DNA from: an uncultured Lachnospiraceae bacterium | Lineage (GTDB): Bacteria > Bacillota > Clostridia > Lachnospirales > Lachnospiraceae | DNA: 19,559 nucleotides | Assembly (NCBI GenBank): GCA_902766655.1 | Contig: CACXEL010000119.1 | Span: 1 to 19,559 of the forward strand | Direction: 5' to 3' | Part shown: in pieces, positions 1 through 7,584 of the stretch | Numbering within the stretch: position 1 is the stretch's first letter | Layout: the number at the start of each line of letters is the position of its first letter | The notes under the pieces: generated by a model | Database searches by the model: none | Told to the model about the DNA's origin: nothing | What the model saw: the letters and a program-made list of their open reading frames with translations, nothing else | Position numbers and translations under genes: made by a program

Positions 1-925
1 CGTTGCCCTTGGACTTGGACATCTTGCCGCCTGACTGGAGCAGCCAGGGGTGGCCGAAGACCTGCTTGGGAAGCGGTTCCTCCAGGCTCATGAGGAAGAT
101 CGGCCAGTAGATGGTATGGAAGCGGATGATGTCCTTTCCGATCAGGTGGAGGTCGGCCGGCCAGAGCTTCTTATAGAGGTCGCTGGAGTTGCCGTCCGCA
201 TCGTAGCCGATGCCGGTGATGTAGTTGGAGAGGGCATCCAGCCATACATAGACCACGTGGCCCGGATCGAACTCGACCGGGATGCCCCAGTCGAAGGAGG
301 TCCTGGAGACGCAGAGGTCCTGGAGACCCGGCTTCAGGAAGTTGTTCATCATCTCGTTCTTCCTGGACTCGGGCTGGATGAACTCCGGATGGGTATTGAT
401 GTGGTCGATGAGGCGGTCGGCGTACTTGCTCATCTTGAAGAAGTAAGCCTCCTCGCTGGCGGGCTCCACGTCGCAGCCGTCCAGCGGACACTTGCCGTCC
501 ACCAGCTGGGACTCGGTGTAGAAGGCCTCGCACTCCTTGCAGTAAAGGCCCTTGTACTCGCCCTTATAGATGTCGCCCTTGGCGTACATTTTCGTAAAGA
601 TCTTCTGGATCTGGCGCTCATGGTCGGGATCCGTGGTGCGGATGAACTTGTCGTAGTCGACGTTGACGCAGTCCCAGATCCGGCGGATCTCGGCGGCGGT
701 CTTGTCCACGAAGTCCTTAGGAGTCATGCCTGCTGCCTTGGCCCTGTCCTCGATCTTCTGGCCGTGCTCGTCCGTGCCGGTCTGCATGAAGACATCGTAG
801 CCCTCCAGCCTCTTGAAGCGGGCCAGGGCATCCGCCATGATGATCTCATAGGTGTTGCCGATGTGCGGCTTGCCGGATGCGTAGGCTATGGCCGTTGTTA
901 TATAGTATTTCCCTTTATCTCCCAT
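1..925 (-). CDS. metG: Methionyl-tRNA synthetase, N-terminal 308 residues (runs off window)
   Basis: Class I aminoacyl-tRNA synthetase that charges tRNA-Met in the cytoplasm. The translation opens with MGDKGKYYITTAIAYASGKP and carries the first signature as HIGN (residues 21-24), a metal-binding knuckle with C129, C132, C146 and C151, and the second signature KMSKS (301-305) just before the window edge. The missing part is the anticodon-binding domain and any C-terminal tRNA-binding domain. The start is fixed by AAGGAGG five bases upstream of the ATG. A TTTACT-17-TATGAT promoter lies about 50 bases upstream, so the gene is probably transcribed independently of the membrane-protein pair upstream. 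In many Firmicutes metG is followed by tatD, rnmV and rsmA; here rsmA lies about 7 kb upstream instead, so that cluster is at least partly broken up. Confidence 0.97.
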   Translation of the reverse strand, partial: MGDKGKYYITTAIAYASGKPHIGNTYEIIMADALARFKRLEGYDVFMQTGTDEHGQKIEDRAKAAGMTPKDFVDKTAAEIRRIWDCVNVDYDKFIRTTDPDHERQIQKIFTKMYAKGDIYKGEYKGLYCKECEAFYTESQLVDGKCPLDGCDVEPASEEAYFFKMSKYADRLIDHINTHPEFIQPESRKNEMMNNFLKPGLQDLCVSRTSFDWGIPVEFDPGHVVYVWLDALSNYITGIGYDADGNSSDLYKKLWPADLHLIGKDIIRFHTIYWPIFLMSLEEPLPKQVFGHPWLLQSGGKMSKSKGN

Positions 926-973
926 AAAGTCCTCCTTGTTGCGTAAAATGAGCGCCTTTCACGCTTTCCATCC

Positions 974-1002
974 ATCATACCTTATTTTTTTTGAACAGTA
1001 AA
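974..1002 (-). promoter_or_regulatory. Sigma-A-type promoter of metG
   Basis: Read on the minus strand: -35 TTTACT (997-1002), a 17-base spacer containing an A8 tract, and -10 TATGAT (974-979). Predicted transcription start near 967, giving a leader of about 42 bases. No T-box motif fits in a leader this short. Confidence 0.6.
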
Positions 1003-1015
1003 GTGCGATTCCGCC

Positions 1016-1041
1016 TCTCACACCTCCGTGAGAAGTCTTTT
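1016..1041 (+). other. Small hairpin with a T-rich tail between metG and the membrane-protein gene
   Basis: TCTCAC (1016-1021) pairs with GTGAGA (1028-1033) around a six-base loop, followed by AGTCTTTTT on the plus strand. No plus-strand gene precedes it, and on the minus strand there is no T-tract, so a terminator role is doubtful. No good terminator for the 1137-2636 gene was found in 926-1136. Confidence 0.25.
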
Positions 1042-1136
1042 TCCCGGCAGCGGGTCCACTCGCACGCTGGCCCCTCCGTCAGGCATTTTGCAGAGCCATA
1101 CCCTGCCCGGCTTCCGCGTATCCGCCGGCCTCTCTG

Positions 1137-2636
1137 TCAGGACATCTTCACCCGGTAGAGCCGGAAGCTTTCCTGGCCCACAGTCTCAGATTCGGTCGTG
1201 TAGACGGTTTCCATGACGGTACTCCAGATGTCCATGTCGCTGAGGACGGAATTCTCCGTGGTAAGCAGGTACCAGGTATCACCGGGGGCCGCCAGCCCGT
1301 TCAGGGCCATGGCTTCGGTCAGTTCGGTGTAGGTCTCGGGGGCCTCGGCGTCCGGGACGACCATGCCGTCCGGCAGCATTTTCCCGTAGAGCAGGACGCC
1401 CAGATCGGTCCCGTGGACCATGTCAGCGATCTTCAGATCAGGATCGTTGGCCGCGACCGACATGGCGTAGCGGCTGTCGGCGGTCACCACCAGGTCGTCC
1501 CCGGCGATGAGCCGGACCTGGGCGGCCGTATTCCTGGCGTCGCTGTAGAGAAGGCTCATGTCGGACCGGATCACGCCGAAGTAGCCGATCATCGGCAGGA
1601 AGAAAAGGAGCCCGATAAAGATCTGCAGCTCCACGTTGCCGGAGGAAGCCGCGGTGTAGACGTGGACCATGGTCTCGTCCCGGGTATAGCCCAGCACGAC
1701 CCAGACGAACCACACCGTCATGAAGAAGGTGACCATGCCTGACTGAACGGGAATATTGCCCACCATGTAGGAAGCGATCCCCTGGAGGGCGATGCCCAGG
1801 ACCAGGATAAAGGTCTGCCAGGGCATCCGGACCGTGAAGAAGACATGTCCCAGCGCGAAAACGAGGCAGAGGATCAGCACCCACTGGATCACAATGTCCA
1901 TGCCCGAGGCCTGGCCGACCAGTGTCAGCGCCACCCGGACAAGGCTCCGAAGGAGACTGCGGAAGCTCCGGACCTTGAAGGAGAGGCTGCTGCCGGACAG
2001 CAGGTAAAGGGAGTACCCGAAGCTGGCCAGGGGCAGGAGGAAGGGCAGAAAGACCTTGAGCATGCCGCCGAAGGTCCTCATTTCCGGATTGCGCCTGCGG
2101 ACCATCAGGCTGATGACGATGTCGGTGCCCAGAAGGGCGGCCGCAAAGCCCCAGAGTGTGATGTGGGTCTGGAAGAGCAGGGCCACCAGGATCCAGTAGA
2201 GGAGCCACCGCTGCCGCCTGACCGGGAAAAGGGCTGCCAGCGCGACGATCAGGAATACCGCCGTCGAGAAAGGCGTCAGCTGGATCCCCAGGAAATAACC
2301 GAAGACCGGTGAAATCACCATGAGGATGCTGAGGGCCGGATGGAAGGGCGAGCACAGGAGCACAATGAGCGCCGCCCCGGTCATGAAGACCAGGGAAATG
2401 AGGCCCGCCATGGCGAAGGGCACTCCCAGGTTCTTAATAGGCATGAGGAGCAGGGTCGTCAGGACCGGGAACCCGCTGCCCGCCAGGTTCTCGCCGCTAA
2501 GACCCGTCAGGTAGACCAGGGCCTCCGCACTGCCCGGCTCATGCCTGGTCAGCAGAAAGAAATTCATGACAACGTAGATCGCTGTCACCGGTATCGCGTA
2601 GACAAGACGTTTTGCTGTCGATGGTCTGTTTTCCAT
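1137..2636 (-). CDS. Polytopic membrane protein resembling GT-C glycosyltransferases
   Basis: A 499-residue protein beginning MENRPSTAKRLVYAIP; the start is set by GGAGGG seven bases upstream of the ATG. Roughly ten or more hydrophobic segments occupy residues 10-365, followed by a soluble C-terminal domain of about 130 residues. The first extracellular loop after TM1 reads RHEPGSAEA and is followed by LLLMPIKNLGVPF. From memory this resembles the HEPWRDEAQ loop of Lachnospiraceae GT-C-like membrane proteins, where the D-E pair is the presumed catalytic site; here the aspartate position is alanine. In known GT-C enzymes this loop acts on polyprenyl-phosphate sugar donors at the outer membrane face. 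The gene sits 64 bases downstream of the DUF2298 gene with no promoter or terminator seen between, so the two are probably co-transcribed. Family membership is inference; a non-catalytic or structural role is possible. Confidence 0.75.
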   Translation of the reverse strand: MENRPSTAKRLVYAIPVTAIYVVMNFFLLTRHEPGSAEALVYLTGLSGENLAGSGFPVLTTLLLMPIKNLGVPFAMAGLISLVFMTGAALIVLLCSPFHPALSILMVISPVFGYFLGIQLTPFSTAVFLIVALAALFPVRRQRWLLYWILVALLFQTHITLWGFAAALLGTDIVISLMVRRRNPEMRTFGGMLKVFLPFLLPLASFGYSLYLLSGSSLSFKVRSFRSLLRSLVRVALTLVGQASGMDIVIQWVLILCLVFALGHVFFTVRMPWQTFILVLGIALQGIASYMVGNIPVQSGMVTFFMTVWFVWVVLGYTRDETMVHVYTAASSGNVELQIFIGLLFFLPMIGYFGVIRSDMSLLYSDARNTAAQVRLIAGDDLVVTADSRYAMSVAANDPDLKIADMVHGTDLGVLLYGKMLPDGMVVPDAEAPETYTELTEAMALNGLAAPGDTWYLLTTENSVLSDMDIWSTVMETVYTTESETVGQESFRLYRVKMS

Positions 2637-2700
2637 TCGCTTCCCTCCTTTATTTCTGAAGGTATCCTGCCCGGACGGGCGTCCTTTAGGCTCCGGCCGG

Positions 2701-4866
2701 TCAGCCGGCCTGATCGACCCGGATGATGTAGGTCTGCTCCCCGTCGGAGAAGGCCACGTCGCCCAGGCGCTGCAGCAGGGCGTCATTGAGGGCAGGGTAC
2801 TTTTCCCGTTCCAGGACGCCGATGTATATGTAGTCGATGTCGTATTTGTTCACCAGGGCGCGGACTTCATTTTCATCCGTGCCGGTGTAGATGACTTCAA
2901 TGTCCGCTGCCCTCGCGTTCAGCTGTTCCGTCCCGCTTCGCCACAGCCACTCGTGGACGTACCAGCCCAGGGGCGTCGCGAGGCCCGTGGCCACGGAGAC
3001 CCGCTCGTAATCGCTGTAGCTGTCGCCCGGCGCCTCCAGGACCACGCCGGCCCCGTTATCGTTGCGGTTGAGATAATCGATGGCCTCAAAGTCCTCGAGG
3101 AAGCTCTCCCCGACGAAGACCGACGCGTCCCGGCTTATCTTTCCGGAAGGATCCAGGACGTTGCCGAACCAGTCCCTGACGCCTCGGAACGTGTAGCCGC
3201 CCGTCAGGATCAGGCACACGAGCCCCAGGGAGGCCAGGACGAAGGCCGCCCGCTTGCCCAGGGCCATGGCCCGGATGAAAACGTAGCCCATGACAAGGCC
3301 CAGCAGGATGAAGGCCTGGTAGGACAGCTTGAACATGGTGTTGGCCCGGTAGTAGTCGCCCTGGTAGATGTCCTTCACGTAAATGACCTCCGGCAGGAGC
3401 ACGAGCCCCAGCCCGCAGAGGGCGAAGAGCAGGGCCGCCAGGTCAGGGAAGTGGGGGGCGAACCGCGCGGGAACTCCCTCTTCCGCGGAAGCGCTCTTCC
3501 GGTATTCCGCGGCCAGCATGCCCGCAAAGAGCAGGACCGCAAAGACGGGCAGGCCCCAGAGGACCAGAAGCTGGGCAAGGCGGGTATGGGAGTGGGTCGG
3601 CCCGATCTCCGAGGAGATCATCTCGAAGGTCGACGTGAAAGGCAGGCAGGCGACGTACCCGGCCGCAAAGACCAACGCCGTCTCCGCCAGCATGGGTGGG
3701 AGAAAGCGCTTCAAATCGTAATCCGCAGCCCGAAGGTTGGCGAAAAAGACGATGGACCCGCAGACCACCACATAGATCGGGAAATCCCAGTAGTTGGTCC
3801 ACCGGAAGAGCCCGGTGAAGATACCGATGATCCAGATCTCCGGCTGGCTCAGGGCCTCCCGGAGCCATGCGGGCAGGGCCTGCCAGGCGCGGACCAGGGG
3901 GTTATCCCGCTTCGAAGAGGGCATGAGCGGCTCCGTGCCGGCCCCTCCCAGCTTCCTCCGCCCGTAGGCGTAGGCCACAGCCGTGACCGTCACCACGAAG
4001 ATGATGTCCACATAGTGGGCGTGGAGATCTCCCAGAATGGTCGAATAGGCCGGGAATTCGTGGATCGTCTTGTCCGGCAGGTCCGGGTCGTAGCCGATGT
4101 AGCGGGTCGCGTCCGGGAACCAGTAGCGGCCGTCCGAAAGCCCCAGGAGCGGCTTCAGCAGTGCATAGATCACGTAATGCATGTTGCCGCAGTAGGCCAC
4201 CGCCGTACCCGACACCGCCGCGGAGAGGTAGTGGAGAAGCCTGCGCTCCGGCATCCGGTCCGCCATCATCTGGAAAGCCAGGCTGAAGGGAAGGGTGAAG
4301 GAAAATGCAGCCACCGTGGCCCGCATGGCGTTGTAGCCCACTCCCACGCTGATGCCTGTCAGCTTCGTGAGCCAGGCAGCCACGAACTGGCCGCCGTAGT
4401 AATAGTTGATGGCTTCCCCGGCGAACCACATGTCCTCGAAGGGCATGTAGAGGGCCCGCGTCATGGCCGTCATAAAGGCGTAGTCCATGAACTTCTCGGT
4501 CCCGTAAGCCTCCGGCTTGAAGCTGATGATATAGATCCAGAGAGCCAGGAGCCCGGCAAAGAGGGCCTCCTCCACCAGGATCTGCACAACGTCCAGCTTC
4601 CGGAAGACCTTATTCAGGTCAAACCCGATATAGATGACCAGATTCAGCAGAAGGAGGACGCCGACCACCAACCTGCAGTTCTTCATGACAAAGGAGAGCA
4701 GATGGAGGGTGTTGAGCACGAAAAATACCCACACGGACAGGAGGATGCCGATGGTCTTCGAGACCATCCAGCCGCCGTCCCGAAAACCGCGGCACAGGCA
4801 GGCCGTCAGGGGCATAAAGCCCACGCCGATCGCCAGAATTGCCAGATACCAGGTAAACATATTCAA
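2701..4866 (-). CDS. DUF2298 (Chlor_Arch_YYY) integral membrane protein
   Basis: A 721-residue, strongly hydrophobic protein. It carries the family's hallmark YYYxG motif in INYYYGGQ (about residues 153-160) and a second family-typical motif, LGDLHAH (about 278-284). A soluble C-terminal region includes VLEAPGDSYSDYERVS and WYVHEWLWR. The family is known from Archaea, Chloroflexi and some Clostridia; its function is unestablished, though the fold is generally considered GT-C-like, suggesting lipid-linked glycosyl transfer. The start is uncertain: AAGGAG at 4876-4881 is nine bases from a TTG at 4866 but fifteen from an ATG at 4860. I chose TTG because other genes here also use it; the ATG would shorten the protein by two residues. 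An upstream ATG at 4920 is ruled out because it overlaps the predicted transcription start. Confidence 0.88.
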   Translation of the reverse strand: MNMFTWYLAILAIGVGFMPLTACLCRGFRDGGWMVSKTIGILLSVWVFFVLNTLHLLSFVMKNCRLVVGVLLLLNLVIYIGFDLNKVFRKLDVVQILVEEALFAGLLALWIYIISFKPEAYGTEKFMDYAFMTAMTRALYMPFEDMWFAGEAINYYYGGQFVAAWLTKLTGISVGVGYNAMRATVAAFSFTLPFSLAFQMMADRMPERRLLHYLSAAVSGTAVAYCGNMHYVIYALLKPLLGLSDGRYWFPDATRYIGYDPDLPDKTIHEFPAYSTILGDLHAHYVDIIFVVTVTAVAYAYGRRKLGGAGTEPLMPSSKRDNPLVRAWQALPAWLREALSQPEIWIIGIFTGLFRWTNYWDFPIYVVVCGSIVFFANLRAADYDLKRFLPPMLAETALVFAAGYVACLPFTSTFEMISSEIGPTHSHTRLAQLLVLWGLPVFAVLLFAGMLAAEYRKSASAEEGVPARFAPHFPDLAALLFALCGLGLVLLPEVIYVKDIYQGDYYRANTMFKLSYQAFILLGLVMGYVFIRAMALGKRAAFVLASLGLVCLILTGGYTFRGVRDWFGNVLDPSGKISRDASVFVGESFLEDFEAIDYLNRNDNGAGVVLEAPGDSYSDYERVSVATGLATPLGWYVHEWLWRSGTEQLNARAADIEVIYTGTDENEVRALVNKYDIDYIYIGVLEREKYPALNDALLQRLGDVAFSDGEQTYIIRVDQAG

Positions 4867-4875
4867 ATTATTCCG

Positions 4876-4881
4876 CTCCTT
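4876..4881 (-). promoter_or_regulatory. Ribosome binding site deciding the DUF2298 start
   Basis: AAGGAG on the minus strand. Its spacing is nine bases to the TTG at 4866 and fifteen to the ATG at 4860, favouring the TTG. Confidence 0.6.
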
Positions 4882-4922
4882 CTTCCCACTTCCGGGCAGC
4901 CGCTGACCGGCATACCACATTT

Positions 4923-4951
4923 ATTATACCATCTCCCAAACGCAATGAACA
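4923..4951 (-). promoter_or_regulatory. Extended -10 promoter of the DUF2298 operon
   Basis: Minus strand: a perfect -10 TATAAT (4923-4928) preceded by TGG, giving the extended -10 motif TGn-TATAAT. A weak -35 TGTTCA (4946-4951) lies at 17-base spacing. The predicted start near 4916 leaves a leader of about 50 bases containing the AAGGAG site. Confidence 0.6.
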
Positions 4952-4991
4952 GTATGAAACGAAGTGGACCTGATGCCGTCCGGAGCGCATG

Positions 4992-5006
4992 AATAGTCAG
5001 ACTATT
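4992..5006. promoter_or_regulatory. Perfect 7-1-7 palindrome, candidate operator
   Basis: AATAGTC-A-GACTATT is a perfect 15-bp inverted repeat lying between the divergent DUF2298 and rubrerythrin promoters, about 40 bp from each -35. The 7-1-7 geometry is that of Fur/PerR boxes, but the half-site is not the PerR half-site TTATAAT, so no regulator is assigned. No second copy was noticed elsewhere in the window. Confidence 0.45.
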
Positions 5007-5050
5007 TATAACGATTCTGTTCATTTTCGTCATTAGTTCTCGATAACCCC

Positions 5051-5079
5051 TTGTCGTTTAACAACTTGCATGGTAAATT
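5051..5079 (+). promoter_or_regulatory. Candidate promoter of the rubrerythrin gene
   Basis: -35-like TTGTCG (5051-5056), a 17-base spacer ending in TGG, and -10-like TAAATT (5074-5079), i.e. an extended -10. The leader would be about 115 bases. No riboswitch-like fold was recognised in it. Confidence 0.45.
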
Positions 5080-5199
5080 ATATACAGTCGACAGGAATTG
5101 CGGAATTTTAACATTCTTGCAGCGCGACGGACTGCTCCTGCCGACCGGAAGATACCATAACGACACAACAGGCCGAATGGCACGAAAGGAGATATTACA

Positions 5200-5745
5200 A
5201 TGGCAAAATGGGTCTGTTCAGTATGTGGTTACGTTCATGAAGGCGACACGCCGCCCGAGAGATGCCCGATCTGCAAGGTCCCGGCATCCAAGTTCAACAA
5301 GATGGAAGAAGGCGAGCTGGTCTGGGCCGCTGAGCACGTCGTCGGCGTGGCCAAGGGTGTTCCGGAAGACATCCTCCAGGGCCTCCGCGAGAACTTCGAG
5401 GGCGAGTGCTCTGAGGTCGGTATGTATCTGGCCATGAGCCGCCAGGCCTTCCGTGAGGGCTATCCCGAGATCGGTGACTACTATCACCGCGCCGCCCTTG
5501 AGGAGGCCGAGCACGCCGCCAAGTTCGCCGAGCTTCTGGGCGAGGTCCTGACCGACTCCACCAAGAAGAACCTGCAGATGCGCGTGGATGCCGAGAACGG
5601 CGCCACAGCCGGCAAGACCGAGCTGGCCAAGAAGGCCAAGGCCCTCAACCTGGATGCCATCCATGACACTGTCCATGAGATGGCCCGCGACGAGGCCAGA
5701 CACGGCAAGGCCTTCAAGGGTCTGCTGGACAGATACTTTGGCTGA
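5200..5745 (+). CDS. Reverse rubrerythrin (rubredoxin-ferritin-like peroxidase)
   Basis: A 181-residue cytoplasmic non-haem diiron protein that reduces hydrogen peroxide, usually with electrons from NADH through a rubredoxin reductase. The rubredoxin iron site is at the N-terminus (C6-x2-C9 and C22-x2-C25), the reverse of classical rubrerythrin order and the layout of Clostridium acetobutylicum Rbr3A/B. The ferritin-like four-helix domain follows from about residue 45, with acidic/His motifs in [22 protein letters not shown] and [13 protein letters not shown] that match the diiron ligands. AAAGGAG, nine bases before the ATG, fixes the start. The gene is single, followed at once by a strong terminator, and is divergent from the DUF2298 operon. 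In C. acetobutylicum the homologues are PerR-controlled; no canonical PerR box is visible here. Confidence 0.95.
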   Translation: MAKWVCSVCGYVHEGDTPPERCPICKVPASKFNKMEEGELVWAAEHVVGVAKGVPEDILQGLRENFEGECSEVGMYLAMSRQAFREGYPEIGDYYHRAALEEAEHAAKFAELLGEVLTDSTKKNLQMRVDAENGATAGKTELAKKAKALNLDAIHDTVHEMARDEARHGKAFKGLLDRYFG

Positions 5746-5755
5746 TCAAAACGGC

Positions 5756-5787
5756 AGGAGGACGGACCTTATCCGTCCTCCTTTTTG
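5756..5787 (+). terminator. Rho-independent terminator of the rubrerythrin gene
   Basis: An 11-bp perfect stem (AGGAGGACGGA at 5756-5766 with its complement at 5772-5782), five-base loop, then a run of T. It starts 11 bases after the stop codon. Confidence 0.92.
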
Positions 5788-5890
5788 TCTCTTCCAGGCA
5801 TCTTTGACGGCCGCATTCATCGAATTCCGAAGGGCATGAGACGCCATCGCTCCGCCCTGTCCGGCAAGGATGCGGAAAAGGGGGTTTATT

Positions 5891-6130
5891 ATGAAAAAAT
5901 GCTCAGATCTTCCGCCCTCCGAACTGGATCGTATCCTGTCCTGTTCACACACCAAACGTTGTCTCCTGAAGGCAGGCGTGACGACAGGGGATCAATTGCT
6001 TTCCCTGTCCCGCGATGACCTGCTTAAGATCAGGGGAATCGGGCAGGTGATCGCAGACGACGTCATAAGGCAGCGGGAGGCGTATCTTCTTCTCAGGTCC
6101 TCCCGTGAATCACAGGGCTTTGAGGGTTGA
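5891..6130 (+). CDS. Small orphan protein like the RNA polymerase alpha C-terminal domain
   Basis: A 79-residue protein, MKKCSDLPPSELDRIL to QGFEG. Residues around 20-60 (RCLLKAGVTTGDQLLSLSRD, then DLLKIRGIGQVIADDVI) follow the alpha-CTD pattern NCLKRAGI...L..T.EDL.K.RNLG..S..EV, which contains a helix-hairpin-helix. Aligned by eye to E. coli numbering, Cys269 and Gly296 are kept, but the UP-element contacts Arg265, Asn268, Lys298 and Ser299 become His, Arg, Val and Ile, so canonical UP-element binding is unlikely. The ATG at 5891 is preferred over an upstream in-frame ATG at 5870 because GGGGG lies about eight bases before it. It follows the rubrerythrin terminator and ends before a second terminator, so it appears to be its own unit, though I see no convincing promoter. 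A DNA- or polymerase-binding role is inference. Confidence 0.72.
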   Translation: MKKCSDLPPSELDRILSCSHTKRCLLKAGVTTGDQLLSLSRDDLLKIRGIGQVIADDVIRQREAYLLLRSSRESQGFEG

Positions 6131-6151
6131 TCCCGGAACTCATGAATGTTG

Positions 6152-6183
6152 AAAAGGGGCTGTCGCATGACGGCCCCTTTTTC
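6152..6183 (+). terminator. Rho-independent terminator after the alpha-CTD-like gene
   Basis: AAAAGGGGC, one wobble pair, GTC, a GCAT loop, GAC, then GCCCCTTTT and further T, 21 bases after the stop at 6130. The A-rich left flank pairs with the T-tract, so it could also act on the opposite strand. Confidence 0.88.
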
Positions 6184-6271
6184 AATCCTTATATCAAAAT
6201 GCCCTGCGGAGGGCAGCCTTCTGCCCGTTCCGCGGTCCTCCGCCAATACGTTTCCTCCCAAAAACGAGGAG

Positions 6272-6297
6272 TGCCCCGGTGGTCTCCCACCGGGGCA
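6272..6297. repeat. Strong inverted repeat (11-bp stem)
   Basis: TGCCCCGGTGG (6272-6282), TCTC loop, CCACCGGGGCA (6287-6297). Neither side has an immediate T-tract; on the minus strand a TTTTT run follows after about seven bases. It could be an RNA end or part of a small RNA. Confidence 0.6.
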
Positions 6298-6381
6298 ATT
6301 ATTATGAAAAAATGTTGTGAGGTCTCATCTCACCGGGTTTTCACCGTCTTTTCTCAACTGCATTTTATGATAGCACCGAAA

Positions 6382-6403
6382 TATGAACAAACTATGAACA
6401 AAC
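6382..6403. repeat. Perfect 2 x 11-bp tandem repeat
   Basis: TATGAACAAAC occurs twice with no gap. One-helical-turn direct repeats are typical of OmpR/PhoB-type response regulator sites; read as hexamers this is TGAACA-N5-TGAACA. The target gene is unclear. Confidence 0.5.
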
Positions 6404-6551
6404 CCGGAGCCGCTCATTTTTCCACAATTTTCATCAATTAATCCTTCGTTCATTGTGCATTTCACACAAATTAAACATGCTTAGCCGCCTACGGCTGTGC
6501 GGCCCACCTCCAGGCACCGGCGGGCTGCGAAAATGAGGACCGGGTGCGTTA

Positions 6552-7538
6552 TCAGACGCCGAACCGGCCCCTGAGCCAGGAGAGGACCGCGTTTATGAGG
6601 CCGGAGAACTGGCCGAGGAAGCCTGTCACCGACTCCTGGGTGATGCCGTACTTCTCAAGGTCCAGGTCCATCCCCCGGATCTGGTCGTAGATATTCTGTG
6701 CCTGGCTGGTCAGGTCCCTGGCATCCAGGTCGAGCTGCGAGAGCTTCTCAAGGAGGTCCAGGATCAGCTGGCGGTCCTCCGCCGAGAGGCTGATCTCCAT
6801 CTGGCGGGCAACGTCATCGACGGCTTCGCCGAGATCTTCCTCGGAAGAAATGTCATTTTCCGCCATGATCTGCTTGACGGTGGCGATCAGCTGGGCCGCC
6901 TTCTCCGGATCCTCGAGAGACTCCGCGATCTGGCCGGTGGTGACCAGCTCATCCGTGGCGCCGTCCAGCAGCTGGGGTGAAATGATCTCGCCGGTCTGCT
7001 CCTGGTAGGCCTTCATGGCGCCGATCAGGGCGGCCGTTCCGGACAGATTGAAGGGGCCGGCCACCACTACGTCGGCGTTCTTCATGCCGGCGGTGGCCAG
7101 GGCGTTCTCGTACATGGCCGGCGTGACGTAGGTGATGTTGTGGGTCTCCACGACGATGCCGTGACCTGCCTCCCGGCTGGTGATCTTGCAGGACGAGAGG
7201 GCGTGGGTACCGATCACGGACTCATCCAGGTAGGCGTCCAGGTATTCATGCTCCTCCGCGTTGGTCACCGTGATCACCTTTATGCCGGCCAGGTCAGCCT
7301 CGGTGAGTCCGAGGAGCCGGAGGACTTCCGCCCGCTGCTCACCGCTCAGGTCCGCGCCGAGGGATACATAGGTCGTGCCGGCAGATGCACCGGTACTTCC
7401 GGCCGCTGCGCTCTCGGTCACCTCGGCCTTGGGGCCGTCGTTCACCAGCAGCGCAGGCCCGGCAGCCTGGGCAGTCACGGTGCCGACGGTCATGAGTGCT
7501 GCCATAAGGAGGGCAGCCGCTTTCCAGATCTTCTTCAT
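6552..7538 (-). CDS. Secreted DUF1002 protein (YpuA-like)
   Basis: A 328-residue protein. The N-terminus MKKIWKAAALLMAALMTVGT, ending TAQAAGPA, is a clear Sec signal peptide with probable cleavage after AQA. The DUF1002 body includes SLGADLSGEQRAEVLRLLG, ITSREAGHGIVVETHNIT, YVTPAMYENALATAGMKNA and DVVVAGPFNLSGTAALIGAM, which are typical of the family that includes Bacillus subtilis YpuA. Helical, acidic residues 205-315 follow. The family is extracytoplasmic and of unestablished function, often discussed in a cell-envelope context. The start is fixed by AAAGGAG seven bases before the ATG; an in-frame upstream ATG at 7586 lies within the -10 box and is excluded. A perfect -10 without a -35, plus a direct repeat upstream, suggests activation by a regulator. 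Confidence 0.9.
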   Translation of the reverse strand: MKKIWKAAALLMAALMTVGTVTAQAAGPALLVNDGPKAEVTESAAAGSTGASAGTTYVSLGADLSGEQRAEVLRLLGLTEADLAGIKVITVTNAEEHEYLDAYLDESVIGTHALSSCKITSREAGHGIVVETHNITYVTPAMYENALATAGMKNADVVVAGPFNLSGTAALIGAMKAYQEQTGEIISPQLLDGATDELVTTGQIAESLEDPEKAAQLIATVKQIMAENDISSEEDLGEAVDDVARQMEISLSAEDRQLILDLLEKLSQLDLDARDLTSQAQNIYDQIRGMDLDLEKYGITQESVTGFLGQFSGLINAVLSWLRGRFGV

Positions 7539-7552
7539 GTAATCTCCTTTCC

Positions 7553-7566
7553 GCCGCAAAAGCGGC
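7553..7566 (-). other. Short leader hairpin next to the DUF1002 RBS
   Basis: Minus strand GCCGC-TTTT-GCGGC lies in the leader immediately before GGAAAGGAG. Five GC-rich pairs could affect translation initiation or mRNA stability; the role is unknown. Confidence 0.4.
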
Positions 7567-7584
7567 ATGGATATCAACGTGCCC

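Larger units (their letters stand above)
6184..6551. other. Non-coding spacer with a strong hairpin and a tandem repeat
   Basis: No convincing gene in about 370 bases. A 45-codon plus-strand frame (6304-6441) lacks recognisable similarity. The AT-rich centre (6360-6480) contrasts with GC-rich flanks. It holds an 11-bp stem hairpin (6272-6297), an 11-bp tandem repeat (6382-6403) and a weak minus-strand promoter-like pair TTGTTC-17-TAAAAT near 6364-6392. No good terminator for the DUF1002 gene ending at 6552 was found here. Confidence 0.5.

Noticed and set aside
2953..4992. 679-codon plus-strand frame opposite the DUF2298 gene
   Set aside because: Arg/Glu/Gln/His-rich composition with no recognisable domain; a shadow of a GC-rich gene, with no RBS.
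6304..6441. 45-codon plus-strand frame beginning MKKCCEVSSHRVFT
   Set aside because: No proper RBS, no similarity, and it overlaps the tandem repeat. It shares TTATTATGAAAAAATG with the start region of the alpha-CTD-like gene, which may be chance in A-rich DNA.
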